From NCBI GenBank assembly GCA_964550345.1, contig CAZJYZ010000051.1, forward strand, positions 1 through 24,518: a DNA stretch of 24,518 nucleotides, given 5' to 3'. The notes below the pieces were generated by a model. The model was not told the DNA's origin. It saw nothing but the letters and a program-made list of their open reading frames with translations, and ran no database searches. The stretch is from JAAEUB01 sp964550345 (GTDB taxonomy: Bacteria > Pseudomonadota > Alphaproteobacteria > Rhodobacterales > Rhodobacteraceae). The first letter of the stretch is position 1. Each line of letters opens with the position of its first letter. This document shows positions 7,018 to 15,097 of this stretch, one piece after another. A program made the translations under genes and the position numbers.

Positions 7018-9219
7018 TTATTTTGTGCTCTTCAATGGCAGATTAATTACCGCCATCGCGCCTTGATGTGCGCCGGGTGCAAAAGCCGGAGCGTCTACCA
7101 GTTGCATGGTTCCACCATGTTCTTCGATGATTTTCTTTACGATCGGTAACCCTAGCCCGGTACCTTTTTCGCGGGTCGTGACATAGGGCTCAAACAACCG
7201 GGCGCGATCCTCGGGTAAACCTATGCCATTGTCAGCGATTGTGATCTTGACCGCATTTCCATCGTGCGCAAGCACCACCTTGATCTGAGGTTGGAATCGA
7301 TCATCCTCAGGGTGCTTATCTCGATATATTTCAGTGGCTTCCCCTGCGTTTTTAATCAGGTTTGTCAGCGCCTGGGAAATCATAGTTGCATCAATCTGCA
7401 ACTCAATAGCCTCATCCGGCAAGGTCGATGAAATCTCAACACCTTGCTGGCCCGATTGCTGTAGCAACACGGCATCTGCCACTAATTTGGTCAGATCATT
7501 GAGGCGGCGTTCTGGTTCCGGCATGCGCGCAAATTTGCTGAACTCATCAACAATGCGTCGCAAATCACCTGTCTGTCGGATGATTACATCAGTCAGATCC
7601 CCGACCGGATTACTTTCGCCCTCGGATTTGGCGAATTTGCGTTTAATTCGTTCGGCCGAAAGCTGAATGGGGGTCAGCGGGTTCTTGATCTCATGGGCAA
7701 TGCGGCGGGCGACATCGCCCCAAGCCGCCAGCCGCTGCGCTGATACAAGATCCGTGACATCGTCGAAAGCTATCACATACCCCTCCAGATTGCCCTCTTC
7801 GCCACGTCGCAGGGCCATACGCACCAATAGGTTTTCCTGTTTTCCCTTACGCGTAAGGCGAATTTCCTCAAGCGCAGTTTCCCCAGTGCCAGAGGTAAGC
7901 TTCAGAAACAGCGCCGTAAATTCCGGCACGAGCAGGGAAATTTCTTCGTCCATGCCTTGCGACGCCTCTAACGCCAGCAAATTCGTTGCCGCCCGGTTCA
8001 GGAAAGTGACTTTACCGCCCGCATCCAGGCCGATTACCCCGGCGGTGACCGAAGACAGCACGGAATCAAACAACCTGCGCCGCCGTTCAACCTGTTCAGC
8101 ATTTTCCACTAATGCGTTTCGCTGGCCTTTGAGCTGGCGGGTCATCTGGTTGAAAAGCCGCCCCAGCATGGCGATCTCGTCATCACCTTCCTCTTCACGC
8201 ACCTGTACTGTGAGGTCCCCGGCGCCAACGCGCTGCGCGGCCCCCGCCAAACGCCCTATCGGATTTGAAAGACGTTCGGCAAACCACATGCCCAACAAAA
8301 TAGCGGCCAAGATCAGAATAACGGCAAAGCCCAGATAAATAAGGCCAAATTCAAACAAAAGCTGGCCCCGGTCACTTTCAATCTGATTATAGATCGCCAC
8401 CGTTTCCTGCGTTTCGTCTAAAAGGTTGAGGATTTCCCCATCTACATCGCGGCTGACATACAGAAGGTGATCGGAGAAGGCCGATAGCTGAAATAGGGCC
8501 CGAAACTCGTTCAGGTTCCAGTCTTCTATAATCACCATTTCCCCGGCAAGGGCGGCGCTTAGCTGTTCCGGTGATGGTTTCTCAAAATCGAATAGATAAG
8601 AGCGGTCACCGCGCACCCGAATATCGCCGCCTGAATTAACCACATAAGCTTCGCGAAGCCCGCGTTGTATCTGTGTTTGCCCCTGTGTCAGAAGTTGTCG
8701 CAGAGAGGCATCGGGTAAAATACGTTGGCTTTGACGTTCCCGGTTGAGGAAATTGGCAAGCGCGGTTGTGTCTGTTTCAAGCCCGACCCGGTGTTCGCGT
8801 TCATAAGCTTGCGCGGCCTCCAGAGAATTGCCCACCACCCGGCTGACGCGATCAGAAAACCAGCCTTCAAGTCCGACATTCACAGTCAGAACCGCGAATA
8901 CTGCGACCAGAACTGTTGGTATCAGAGCCAGCAAGGCGAATACGCCAGTCAGACGTAAATGTAGGCGGGAACCTGCCGACTTGCGTCGGCGTGCCGCAAT
9001 CATGCGCGCTATGCGTGAAAGAACAATGGCTGCGACCAGTAATACGTAGACGAAATCAGTTAGCAGGATCAGCCGCAGAGAATTGCTTTGCCCGCCCTGC
9101 CCCAGCGGTCCGAATGCGAGATAGGTTGCAAAGGCCAACACGGGCGCCAAAAAGACCAAAGCGAAGCCGGCAAGCGTATTTAGCCTGCGTTGTCTGCGCA
9201 ATCGCGACAGACGATCCAT
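7018..9219 (-). CDS. ntrY: Sensor histidine kinase NtrY
   Basis: Membrane-bound sensor kinase that phosphorylates NtrX. Read from the ATG at 9219 it has 733 residues. There are three N-terminal membrane segments (about 14-36, 49-69, 89-114), an extracytoplasmic domain to about 290, and a fourth membrane segment (291-313). Next come HAMP (314-367), PAS (384-489), a HisKA domain with phosphoacceptor His509 in ARRIAHEIKNPLTPIQLSAE, and a HATPase domain with DNGIGLP and GTGLGLPIV near the end. The frame also opens at a GTG at 9252, but AGGGTGA five bases before 9219 and a better N-terminus favour the ATG. About 108 bp separate it from ntrC; I see no terminator there, so ntrBC-ntrYX may be one transcript. 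Confidence 0.95.
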   Translation of the reverse strand: MDRLSRLRRQRRLNTLAGFALVFLAPVLAFATYLAFGPLGQGGQSNSLRLILLTDFVYVLLVAAIVLSRIARMIAARRRKSAGSRLHLRLTGVFALLALIPTVLVAVFAVLTVNVGLEGWFSDRVSRVVGNSLEAAQAYEREHRVGLETDTTALANFLNRERQSQRILPDASLRQLLTQGQTQIQRGLREAYVVNSGGDIRVRGDRSYLFDFEKPSPEQLSAALAGEMVIIEDWNLNEFRALFQLSAFSDHLLYVSRDVDGEILNLLDETQETVAIYNQIESDRGQLLFEFGLIYLGFAVILILAAILLGMWFAERLSNPIGRLAGAAQRVGAGDLTVQVREEEGDDEIAMLGRLFNQMTRQLKGQRNALVENAEQVERRRRLFDSVLSSVTAGVIGLDAGGKVTFLNRAATNLLALEASQGMDEEISLLVPEFTALFLKLTSGTGETALEEIRLTRKGKQENLLVRMALRRGEEGNLEGYVIAFDDVTDLVSAQRLAAWGDVARRIAHEIKNPLTPIQLSAERIKRKFAKSEGESNPVGDLTDVIIRQTGDLRRIVDEFSKFARMPEPERRLNDLTKLVADAVLLQQSGQQGVEISSTLPDEAIELQIDATMISQALTNLIKNAGEATEIYRDKHPEDDRFQPQIKVVLAHDGNAVKITIADNGIGLPEDRARLFEPYVTTREKGTGLGLPIVKKIIEEHGGTMQLVDAPAFAPGAHQGAMAVINLPLKSTK

Positions 9220-9326
9220 AGTGTCACCCTGTGCCGGGTTGCGTGCCACCACGCTTTCCCCCTCGAAACCCCAATATTCAGCATGACATTCGAATCTGCG
9301 GCGAAATTGCCACGCCTGTTGCGGTT

Positions 9327-10691
9327 TTACATCAATCTACGGCGACGTGTCACCTCTATACCAAGGGCGGTCAGCTTTTTACGTAGTGTATTTCGGTTAA
9401 TTCCCAAAAGGTCGGCGCATTTGGCCTGGTTTCCACCGGTTGCATCAAGGGCTATCTGAATAAGCGGCTTCTCAACCTCCCGCAAAATGCGGCCATACAA
9501 ACCGGGTGGTGGCAGAGCCTTTCCGTGCAAATCAAAATAGCGCCCTATGTGACGGCCAACTGTAATGCTGAGCCCCTCGTTACTATTTGGTGACTGGTTG
9601 GCTATGTTGGGTAGATTACCCAAGGCAGCTTCGACTTCGTTGACATGAATCTCCGGGTCTGCAGCGGTGACACAAAGCCTGTTCATGATATTTTCCAATT
9701 GTCGGATATTACCTGGCCAGCCATAGGTGCGGAGTTTATTTGCCGCCTCGTCCGAAAGATGCCGCCGCGCTAATCCCTCGCCGGCAGCTTGGGTCAGGAA
9801 ATGTTCGGCAAGCTCGTGCATATCTTCAAGACGATCACGTAAGGCGGGTACGGTGATACTTACGGTATTCAAACGAAAGAGCAGATCCTGACGAAAGTTG
9901 CTTTCGCTAAGACCTTGTTGTGACGTGGAAATAATACGCGGCGCCGTGTCGCCCAACCGGTCAAGCAAACGTGCCAGCCGGCCCTGTGCCTCGTCATCAA
10001 GGTCGGATACTTCGTCAAACAGGATTGTGCCCTGCCCGGCCCTGGCGATTAAAGCATCGGGCCCGCCGGGGGTTTTGAAGTCATCCGCCACAATTGTAAT
10101 GAACGGAAGCGAGCGCCTGTCAGAAAAATCGTGCAAAGCATGCGCGATCAGTGATTTACCGGTGCCGCTGGCCCCGGAAATCATCACCGGAAGATCGGTG
10201 TTCATAACCCGCGCCACCAACCGGTACAAATCCTGCATAACCTGGCTGTGGCCAACCAAAGGCAAATCCTGATCCGTTGACGCTGTGTCCGTTTCGGCCT
10301 CATCTACCGGTCGGATGTTGCGACGGCGGCGTGTTTTCAAGCCGGTTGAAACCCGTTTCATCAGGTCGGGCAGATCAAAGGGTTTAGGCAGATAATCAAA
10401 TGCCTCGGCCTCGGTGGCCTGAATGGCCGTCATGATGGTATTTTGTGCGGATATGACGATAACTGGCAGGTCGGGACGCATTTCTGCAATTTCAGGAAGT
10501 GCTTCGATACCGTTACCATCGGGCATCACCACATCAGAGATAACCAGATCACCGCGACCTTCTTCGACCCAATGCTTCAAAGTCACCAGCGAGCCCGTTG
10601 CATGCACTTTACAGCCAGCGCGCGTCAGTGCCTGTGTCAGAACCGTTCGGATGGTGCGATCGTCATCTGCAACCAGAATTGTACCATCCAT
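9327..10691 (-). CDS. ntrC: Nitrogen regulator NtrC lacking the GAFTGA loop
   Basis: DNA-binding response regulator of the NtrBC nitrogen-limitation system. The receiver domain (1-120) has D10/D11, phosphoacceptor D53 and K103. The AAA+ domain has Walker A GASGTGKS (173-180), Walker B GTILFDE (221-227) and the sequence FRQDLLFRLNTVSITVPALR with the expected arginines. The Fis-type helix-turn-helix is at 418-445. Between the two Walker motifs only about 40 residues remain and there is no GAFTGA; the region reads DDFKTPGGPDALIARAGQ (203-220). Rhodobacter capsulatus NtrC is known to lack this motif and to activate sigma70 promoters, and this protein matches that type. Its ATG directly abuts the ntrB TAA. 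The C-terminal tail is Arg-rich. Confidence 0.96.
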   Translation of the reverse strand: MDGTILVADDDRTIRTVLTQALTRAGCKVHATGSLVTLKHWVEEGRGDLVISDVVMPDGNGIEALPEIAEMRPDLPVIVISAQNTIMTAIQATEAEAFDYLPKPFDLPDLMKRVSTGLKTRRRRNIRPVDEAETDTASTDQDLPLVGHSQVMQDLYRLVARVMNTDLPVMISGASGTGKSLIAHALHDFSDRRSLPFITIVADDFKTPGGPDALIARAGQGTILFDEVSDLDDEAQGRLARLLDRLGDTAPRIISTSQQGLSESNFRQDLLFRLNTVSITVPALRDRLEDMHELAEHFLTQAAGEGLARRHLSDEAANKLRTYGWPGNIRQLENIMNRLCVTAADPEIHVNEVEAALGNLPNIANQSPNSNEGLSITVGRHIGRYFDLHGKALPPPGLYGRILREVEKPLIQIALDATGGNQAKCADLLGINRNTLRKKLTALGIEVTRRRRLM

Positions 10692-11759
10692 TTAATCTTC
10701 TCCTTCATTTGCAACCGGTAGCGAAAGGCGAAAACAGGTACGCCCTTCGCGGCTGTCGACAGTGATCCAGCTGTCGTGGTCCGACAAGATCTTTGACACC
10801 AAAGCCAACCCCAGCCCGGTGCCGTTTTCCCGCCCCGAGACAAAGGGTTCAAACACCTGTCGCTGAATGTCCGGGGGTATACCGGGGCCATCATCGATGA
10901 TTTCGACCTGCAGGGGCAGACGGGTGTTGCGCCCATCCGGGCCGCGCATGCGAAGCCCGTGATCATACGAGGTTTTCAACCGGATCAGCCCACCCTTTTT
11001 TGAAACTTCCGAAGCGTTTTTCATCAGGTTCAGAAAAACCTGCATCATCTGATCTCTGTCCACCAGAGTTGGTGGCAGAGACGGGTCATAGTCACGTTCA
11101 AATTTCATATGCGCACCAAAGCCGACCTCTGCCAGTCGTTGGGCGCGATCCAGAAGGTCGTGAATGTTCACGACCTTACGTTCGGGTGGCCGCAGGTTTC
11201 CAAAATGTTCGACCTGATCCAGCAAGGCAACAATGCGCCGACTTTCTTCCACGATCAATTCGGTCAGTTCCTGATCTTCCTTACTGGCTGACATGCCCAG
11301 AAGTTGCGCTGCCCCGGTAATGCCAGCCAGCGGGTTCTTGATTTCATGCGCCAGCATTTCCGCCATGCCGATGGCTGAACGTGCTGCGGTTTTCACCTCG
11401 TCCCCGCGCCCGAATGAACCGTCAAATCGGCGTGGTTGCACCTGAACCAGAAGACGCCCCTCGTGCCCGCCTAGGACCGAGACCTGGATATCTGCGTTTT
11501 TCAGGGCCGCATTGTCCAAAAGAGCTGCCTTGTTCAAAAACACAGATGCCTGATCCCGGTCCGCCCTGGCCAGTGCTTCGCTGAGGGCCGGATCGGCGCA
11601 TAAAACACCTTTCAGGTTGCGCTCTTTCAGACGTCGGGCAGGCGCATTAAGGAAAAGCTCAGTCGCGGCGTTGACCTCATATATGCGCCCCTTACTGTCG
11701 GTAATGAGCCCAGGCTGGGGCAGCGCATTCCACAGTGAAAATTCCGCTTCACTTATCAT
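10692..11759 (-). CDS. ntrB: Nitrogen sensor kinase NtrB
   Basis: Cytoplasmic histidine kinase/phosphatase that, under PII control, sets NtrC phosphorylation. The 355-residue protein has an N-terminal PAS domain (about 5-110), a HisKA domain with phosphoacceptor His138 in MLAHEIKNPLAGITGAAQLL, and a HATPase domain with N-box FLNLMKNASE, G1 box DDGPGIP and G2 box GTGLGLAL. There is no membrane segment, as expected for NtrB. Its ATG overlaps the dusB stop in ATGA, and its TAA abuts the ntrC ATG, so dusB-ntrB-ntrC is tightly coupled. This is the nifR3-ntrB-ntrC order known from other alphaproteobacteria. Confidence 0.96.
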   Translation of the reverse strand: MISEAEFSLWNALPQPGLITDSKGRIYEVNAATELFLNAPARRLKERNLKGVLCADPALSEALARADRDQASVFLNKAALLDNAALKNADIQVSVLGGHEGRLLVQVQPRRFDGSFGRGDEVKTAARSAIGMAEMLAHEIKNPLAGITGAAQLLGMSASKEDQELTELIVEESRRIVALLDQVEHFGNLRPPERKVVNIHDLLDRAQRLAEVGFGAHMKFERDYDPSLPPTLVDRDQMMQVFLNLMKNASEVSKKGGLIRLKTSYDHGLRMRGPDGRNTRLPLQVEIIDDGPGIPPDIQRQVFEPFVSGRENGTGLGLALVSKILSDHDSWITVDSREGRTCFRLSLPVANEGED

Positions 11760-12733
11760 GCAACAAGCCTTTCACTACCAATCGCTTGCGGCAAAAGGGC
11801 AAGCAGCTCTTTCGCATCCTGCGCTGTCAAAACAGCGCGACGTGTTTGTGAACCGGTGCATGCATGATCCATATACCAGCCCAGATGTTTGCGGATCACC
11901 TTTGTGCCCAGGGCCACGCCGTAAAAGGACAAGCTGGCTTCGACATGTTCGCGAACCAGATCAACCAGAGCAGCGCCCTGCGGTATTTCCGGTTTATCAG
12001 TACCGTAAAGCGCATGTGCGATTATGCCTGGCAGCCAGGGCTGCCCGCCAGCAGCGCGCCCAACCATCACCCCTACTCCACCAGAGGCATCCAGTGCCAC
12101 CTGTGCGGTTTGCGGGGAACAGATATCGCCATTGGCTATCACCGGTATGTTCACGGCATCCACCACTGAGCGGATCGCCCTGTGATTGGCCTTACCTTTG
12201 TAAAACTGGCATCTTGTGCGCCCGTGTATCGTCAGCATGCGCACCCCTTCAGCCTCGGCCATAATGGCCAGTTCAGTGGCATTAAGACTGCTATCGTCCC
12301 ACCCCAAACGGGTTTTCAATGTGACCGGAACCTTTACGGCGCGCACGATAGCACGGATCAGGTCTTGCGCCAGCGGGAGGTCACGCATCAAGGCAGCACC
12401 GGACAGACCGCCCACAACCTTGCGCGCCGGGCATCCCATGTTGATGTCTATAAGAGCGGCGCCATTTGCTTCGACCATGCGCGCGGCTTCACCTGCCCAG
12501 TAAGAATCACGGGCAGCAAGTTGCACAGCTGTTTTTGCATTTCCAAACCCAAGTGCGGCGCGTTCCCGCACCCCGGGTTTTGCCTGCACCATTTCCTGAC
12601 TGGCAACCATCTCGGAAACCACCAGCCCGGCCCCAAATTTAAGGACCAGATGGCGAAACGGCAGGTCACTGATCCCCGCCATAGGGGCCAGTATGACCGG
12701 CGGGTCGAGCGTAATATCACCAACGGGTACCAA
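11756..12733 (-). CDS. dusB: tRNA-dihydrouridine synthase DusB (NifR3 type)
   Basis: FMN-dependent enzyme that reduces uridine to dihydrouridine in the D-loop of tRNA. The 325-residue TIM-barrel protein shows the FMN segment APMAGISDLPFR (16-27), the catalytic cysteine C101 in NMGCP (98-102), KTRLGW (140-145), and IHGRTR further on. The start is a TTG at 12733: no upstream ATG or GTG is in frame before a stop, the first internal ATG (codon 18) lies inside the conserved FMN segment, and AAGGA stands nine bases before the TTG. In related bacteria this gene, named nifR3, leads the ntrBC operon as it does here. It is the first gene of the leftward block and divergent from ispDF. Confidence 0.95.
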   Translation of the reverse strand: MVPVGDITLDPPVILAPMAGISDLPFRHLVLKFGAGLVVSEMVASQEMVQAKPGVRERAALGFGNAKTAVQLAARDSYWAGEAARMVEANGAALIDINMGCPARKVVGGLSGAALMRDLPLAQDLIRAIVRAVKVPVTLKTRLGWDDSSLNATELAIMAEAEGVRMLTIHGRTRCQFYKGKANHRAIRSVVDAVNIPVIANGDICSPQTAQVALDASGGVGVMVGRAAGGQPWLPGIIAHALYGTDKPEIPQGAALVDLVREHVEASLSFYGVALGTKVIRKHLGWYMDHACTGSQTRRAVLTAQDAKELLALLPQAIGSERLVA

Positions 12734-12761
12734 GATGCTTAATCCTTAGGCATTTGCCTGC

Positions 12762-12790
12762 TTTTTAACCAGTCCACCGAAGTAGCGCAA
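12762..12790 (-). promoter_or_regulatory. Candidate sigma70-type promoter of the dusB-ntrBC block
   Basis: Read leftwards, TTGCGC (12785-12790) and TAAAAA (12762-12767) are separated by 17 bases. Transcription would start near 12755, giving a leader of about 22 bases that contains the AAGGA of dusB. An AGGCA/TGCCT inverted repeat (12748-12759) lies at the predicted start. The hexamers match the consensus only partly (3/6 and 4/6), so this is inferred. Confidence 0.35.
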
Positions 12791-12804
12791 GGCAAGGCCT
12801 TGCC
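12791..12804. promoter_or_regulatory. 14-bp perfect palindrome, candidate operator
   Basis: GGCAAGGCCTTGCC is its own reverse complement and sits between the two divergent candidate promoters. Its centre is about 42 bp upstream of the predicted dusB start and about 50 bp upstream of the predicted ispDF start, which would suit a dimeric activator or repressor. The binding protein is unknown. Confidence 0.35.
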
Positions 12805-12812
12805 GCAGCCCA

Positions 12813-12841
12813 TTGTCCTTGCCGTCGCCAATGCCTAAAAA
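12813..12841 (+). promoter_or_regulatory. Candidate promoter of the ispDF operon
   Basis: TTGTCC (12813-12818) and TAAAAA (12836-12841) are 17 bases apart. The -10 element ends only six bases before the ispDF ATG, so the transcript would begin at or next to the start codon. The match to consensus is moderate. Confidence 0.3.
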
Positions 12842-12847
12842 GGCCAT

Positions 12848-13990
12848 ATGAGGATTACAGCCTTAATCGTAGCAGCCGGGCGCGGCACCCGGGCGGGCGG
12901 TGACTTGCCCAAACAATGGCAGTTCCTTGCCGGGCGGCCTGTGCTTGCTCATACGCTGGCCGCATTCCAAACCCATCCACAGATTGATCACGTCCACCTG
13001 GTCCTGCACGAAGATGACTTTGATAGGGCTGAAGGGCTTGAGAGCATAACGCTGAGCAAAGGCGGAGCGACAAGGGATGTCTCTGTCCGTGCGGGGCTGG
13101 AAGATTTGACCGAAACGCCGCCTGACCTGGTGTTGATCCACGATGTGGCGCGACCTTTGGTGTCTGCGGATCTGATCACCCGGGTGATTGAGGCGCTCTC
13201 TGACTACAAAGCTGCAGCCCCTGCACTGGCGGTCACCGACGCATTGTGGCGCGGTGAAAACAGCAAGGTTCTTGGCACACAGGACCGCGCCGGGCTTTAC
13301 CGCGCGCAGACCCCGCAAGGGTTTCGTTTCGCCGATATTCTGGCGGCGCACCGAAGTCACACCGGCCCCGCCGCAGATGACGTTGAAGTCGCGCGCAAAG
13401 CCGGTATTGACGTTGCTATCGTGGAAGGGGACGAAGCCAATTTTAAAATAACTCATCCCGGCGATTTTGCCCGCGCCGAGGCCATGTTGGAGCCCAAAAT
13501 GGATATACGAACCGGCAGCGGATTTGACGTGCATGCGTTCCGAACGGGGGAAGAACCCGGGGATCATGTGGTGTTGTGTGGCGTTAGTGTCCCTCACGAT
13601 GCCGGTCTTTTGGGGCATTCTGATGCAGATGTGGGCATGCATGCCTTGACCGATGCCATTTACGGCGCTTTGGCAGAAGGGGACATCGGTCAGCACTTCC
13701 CCCCGTCAGACCCACAATGGAAAGGCGCTGCCAGTGAAATCTTTCTGGCGCATGCCGCACAATTGGCCCGCACACGCGGCTTTCAGATCTCGAATGTGGA
13801 CGTCACCCTGATTTGCGAAGAACCTAAAATAGGCCCGCATACATTGGCGATGCGTCAGGAGCTGAGCCGGATCATGGGGCTGGGATCAGACCGGATCAGC
13901 GTCAAGGCGACAACATCGGAAAGGCTGGGATTTACCGGCCGTAAAGAAGGGATCGCCGCCCAGGCCGTGGCGACTTTGGTGCGTACATGA
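12848..13990 (+). CDS. ispDF: Bifunctional IspD/IspF enzyme of the MEP isoprenoid pathway
   Basis: A fusion of two non-consecutive enzymes of the MEP pathway. The N-terminal half (1 to about 215) is 2-C-methyl-D-erythritol 4-phosphate cytidylyltransferase, with the nucleotide-binding loop AAGRGTRAGGDLPKQ (9-23) and HDVARP (98-103). The C-terminal half (about 219-380) is 2-C-methyl-D-erythritol 2,4-cyclodiphosphate synthase, with metal ligands D227 and H229 in GFDVHAF and H265 in GMHALTDA, plus GDIGQHFPP (278-286) and KATTSERLGF (353-362). Such IspDF fusions are known in alphaproteobacteria. The ATG follows AAAAAGG by five bases. The stop overlaps pgpA in ATGA. All visible catalytic motifs are intact. 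Confidence 0.96.
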   Translation: MRITALIVAAGRGTRAGGDLPKQWQFLAGRPVLAHTLAAFQTHPQIDHVHLVLHEDDFDRAEGLESITLSKGGATRDVSVRAGLEDLTETPPDLVLIHDVARPLVSADLITRVIEALSDYKAAAPALAVTDALWRGENSKVLGTQDRAGLYRAQTPQGFRFADILAAHRSHTGPAADDVEVARKAGIDVAIVEGDEANFKITHPGDFARAEAMLEPKMDIRTGSGFDVHAFRTGEEPGDHVVLCGVSVPHDAGLLGHSDADVGMHALTDAIYGALAEGDIGQHFPPSDPQWKGAASEIFLAHAAQLARTRGFQISNVDVTLICEEPKIGPHTLAMRQELSRIMGLGSDRISVKATTSERLGFTGRKEGIAAQAVATLVRT

Positions 13991-14481
13991 TCAAACTTAT
14001 CGCAACGTTTTTCTACACAGGGCTTTTGCGCCCTGCACCTGGCACCTGGGGTTCGGCAGCCGCTATTCCACTAGCGTGGCTCGTGCATTGGGCGCTGGGT
14101 TTTCCCGGATTCATCGTCGCAACAATTGCCATATTCCTGCTGGGCTGGTGGGCAACTGCGCGCTACACAGCAGGCTCGGGTATCCACGACCCTTCAGAGG
14201 TCGTGATTGATGAAGTGGCGGGCATGTTCGTGGCATTACTACCGCTGTCTGCGGGGTTGTGGTACGCTGGGGCGGCACCTCATGTTTTCCCCTATCCCGG
14301 ATGGGTTGCGGGCTTTTTACTGTTTCGCCTGTTTGACATATGGAAGCCGTGGATCATCGGTTGGGCCGACCGGCGTGGGGACGCGCTCGGTGTGATGCTG
14401 GATGATATTTTTGCCGGTGTTTTTGCCGGTGTCGGCATGGCCGCACTGGCGGCAATCTCACATCTGGTATTGATGGGATGA
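13987..14481 (+). CDS. pgpA: Phosphatidylglycerophosphatase A
   Basis: Inner-membrane phosphatase that converts phosphatidylglycerol phosphate to phosphatidylglycerol, the last step of phosphatidylglycerol synthesis. The 164-residue protein carries RPAPGTWGSAAAIPLAW (15-31), the acidic motif DPSEVVIDEVAGM (68-80), and DDIFAGVFAG near the C-terminus, with three or four hydrophobic segments between. Length and motif order match the PgpA family. It overlaps ispDF by four bases at its start and pncC by four bases at its end, so the three genes are probably co-translated. Confidence 0.94.
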   Translation: MIKLIATFFYTGLLRPAPGTWGSAAAIPLAWLVHWALGFPGFIVATIAIFLLGWWATARYTAGSGIHDPSEVVIDEVAGMFVALLPLSAGLWYAGAAPHVFPYPGWVAGFLLFRLFDIWKPWIIGWADRRGDALGVMLDDIFAGVFAGVGMAALAAISHLVLMG

Positions 14482-14951
14482 GTTCGGCCGAGGTTTTGAA
14501 GGCAGCGCGCGCAAAGGGCTGGCGGATTGGAACTGCTGAAAGTTGTACGGGCGGGATGGTGGCGGCTGCTCTGACGGATATTGCCGGTGCCTCTGCTGTG
14601 TTTGAACGAGGGTTTATCACCTATTCAAACCTGTCAAAAACCGAGATGTTAGGGGTAAACCCAACAACCCTCGAGCGCTATGGGGCGGTGTCCGAAGAGG
14701 TCGCTCTGGAAATGGCGCAAGGTGTGCTCAAACATTCGCAAGCAGATCTTGCTGTGTCGATTACCGGTATCGCCGGACCCGGTGGCTCGGGTCAGAAACC
14801 CGAAGGGCTGGTTTGTTTTGGCACAGCGACAAGCCGGGAACAGAAGGCAGAAACTCTGGCCTTTGGTGCTTTGGGTCGGGCGAAGGTACGAGAGGCTGCT
14901 GCAACAAAAGCCCTGGATCTCCTACTGAATATGATCCGGGCCAGTTCCTAA
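14478..14951 (+). CDS. pncC: Nicotinamide-nucleotide amidohydrolase (CinA C-terminal domain family)
   Basis: Stand-alone CinA C-terminal domain, the PncC deamidase that recycles nicotinamide mononucleotide to nicotinic acid mononucleotide in NAD salvage. The 157-residue product contains AESCTGGMVAAALTDI (20-35), which carries the catalytic serine, then ITGIAGPGGSGQKPEGLV (94-111). The N-terminal molybdopterin-like domain of full CinA is absent, as expected for PncC. It overlaps pgpA in ATGA and is the last gene of the coupled group; 146 bp separate it from amtB. The family is clear; the deamidase activity is inferred from it. Databases often label such proteins CinA. Confidence 0.92.
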   Translation: MSSAEVLKAARAKGWRIGTAESCTGGMVAAALTDIAGASAVFERGFITYSNLSKTEMLGVNPTTLERYGAVSEEVALEMAQGVLKHSQADLAVSITGIAGPGGSGQKPEGLVCFGTATSREQKAETLAFGALGRAKVREAAATKALDLLLNMIRASS

Positions 14952-14993
14952 ACTGCCTATTATTTAAGCATGTCTGTAATATTCAGCCTGATT

Positions 14994-15022
14994 TTGTAGA
15001 ATTTACATTTTCTTCCCATAAA
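14994..15022 (+). promoter_or_regulatory. Weak candidate promoter for amtB
   Basis: TTGTAG (14994-14999) and CATAAA (15017-15022) are 17 bases apart in the 146-bp gap before amtB. I could not find a sigma54 -24/-12 element (GG and GC ten bases apart in the usual context), which agrees with the NtrC here lacking GAFTGA. No NtrC operator could be assigned by eye. Confidence 0.25.
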
Positions 15023-15097
15023 AGCGGCAGTCTTTCCTTTTTCACCGCCAAAACAGCAGGCAGTAAGACCCAAATTGCTGCTAACGGGAGTAAAATC

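Noticed and set aside
14813..15097. N-terminal extension of the amtB frame into pncC
   Set aside because: The extension is the out-of-frame reading of pncC and the gap; the ribosome binding site and family N-terminus support 15098.
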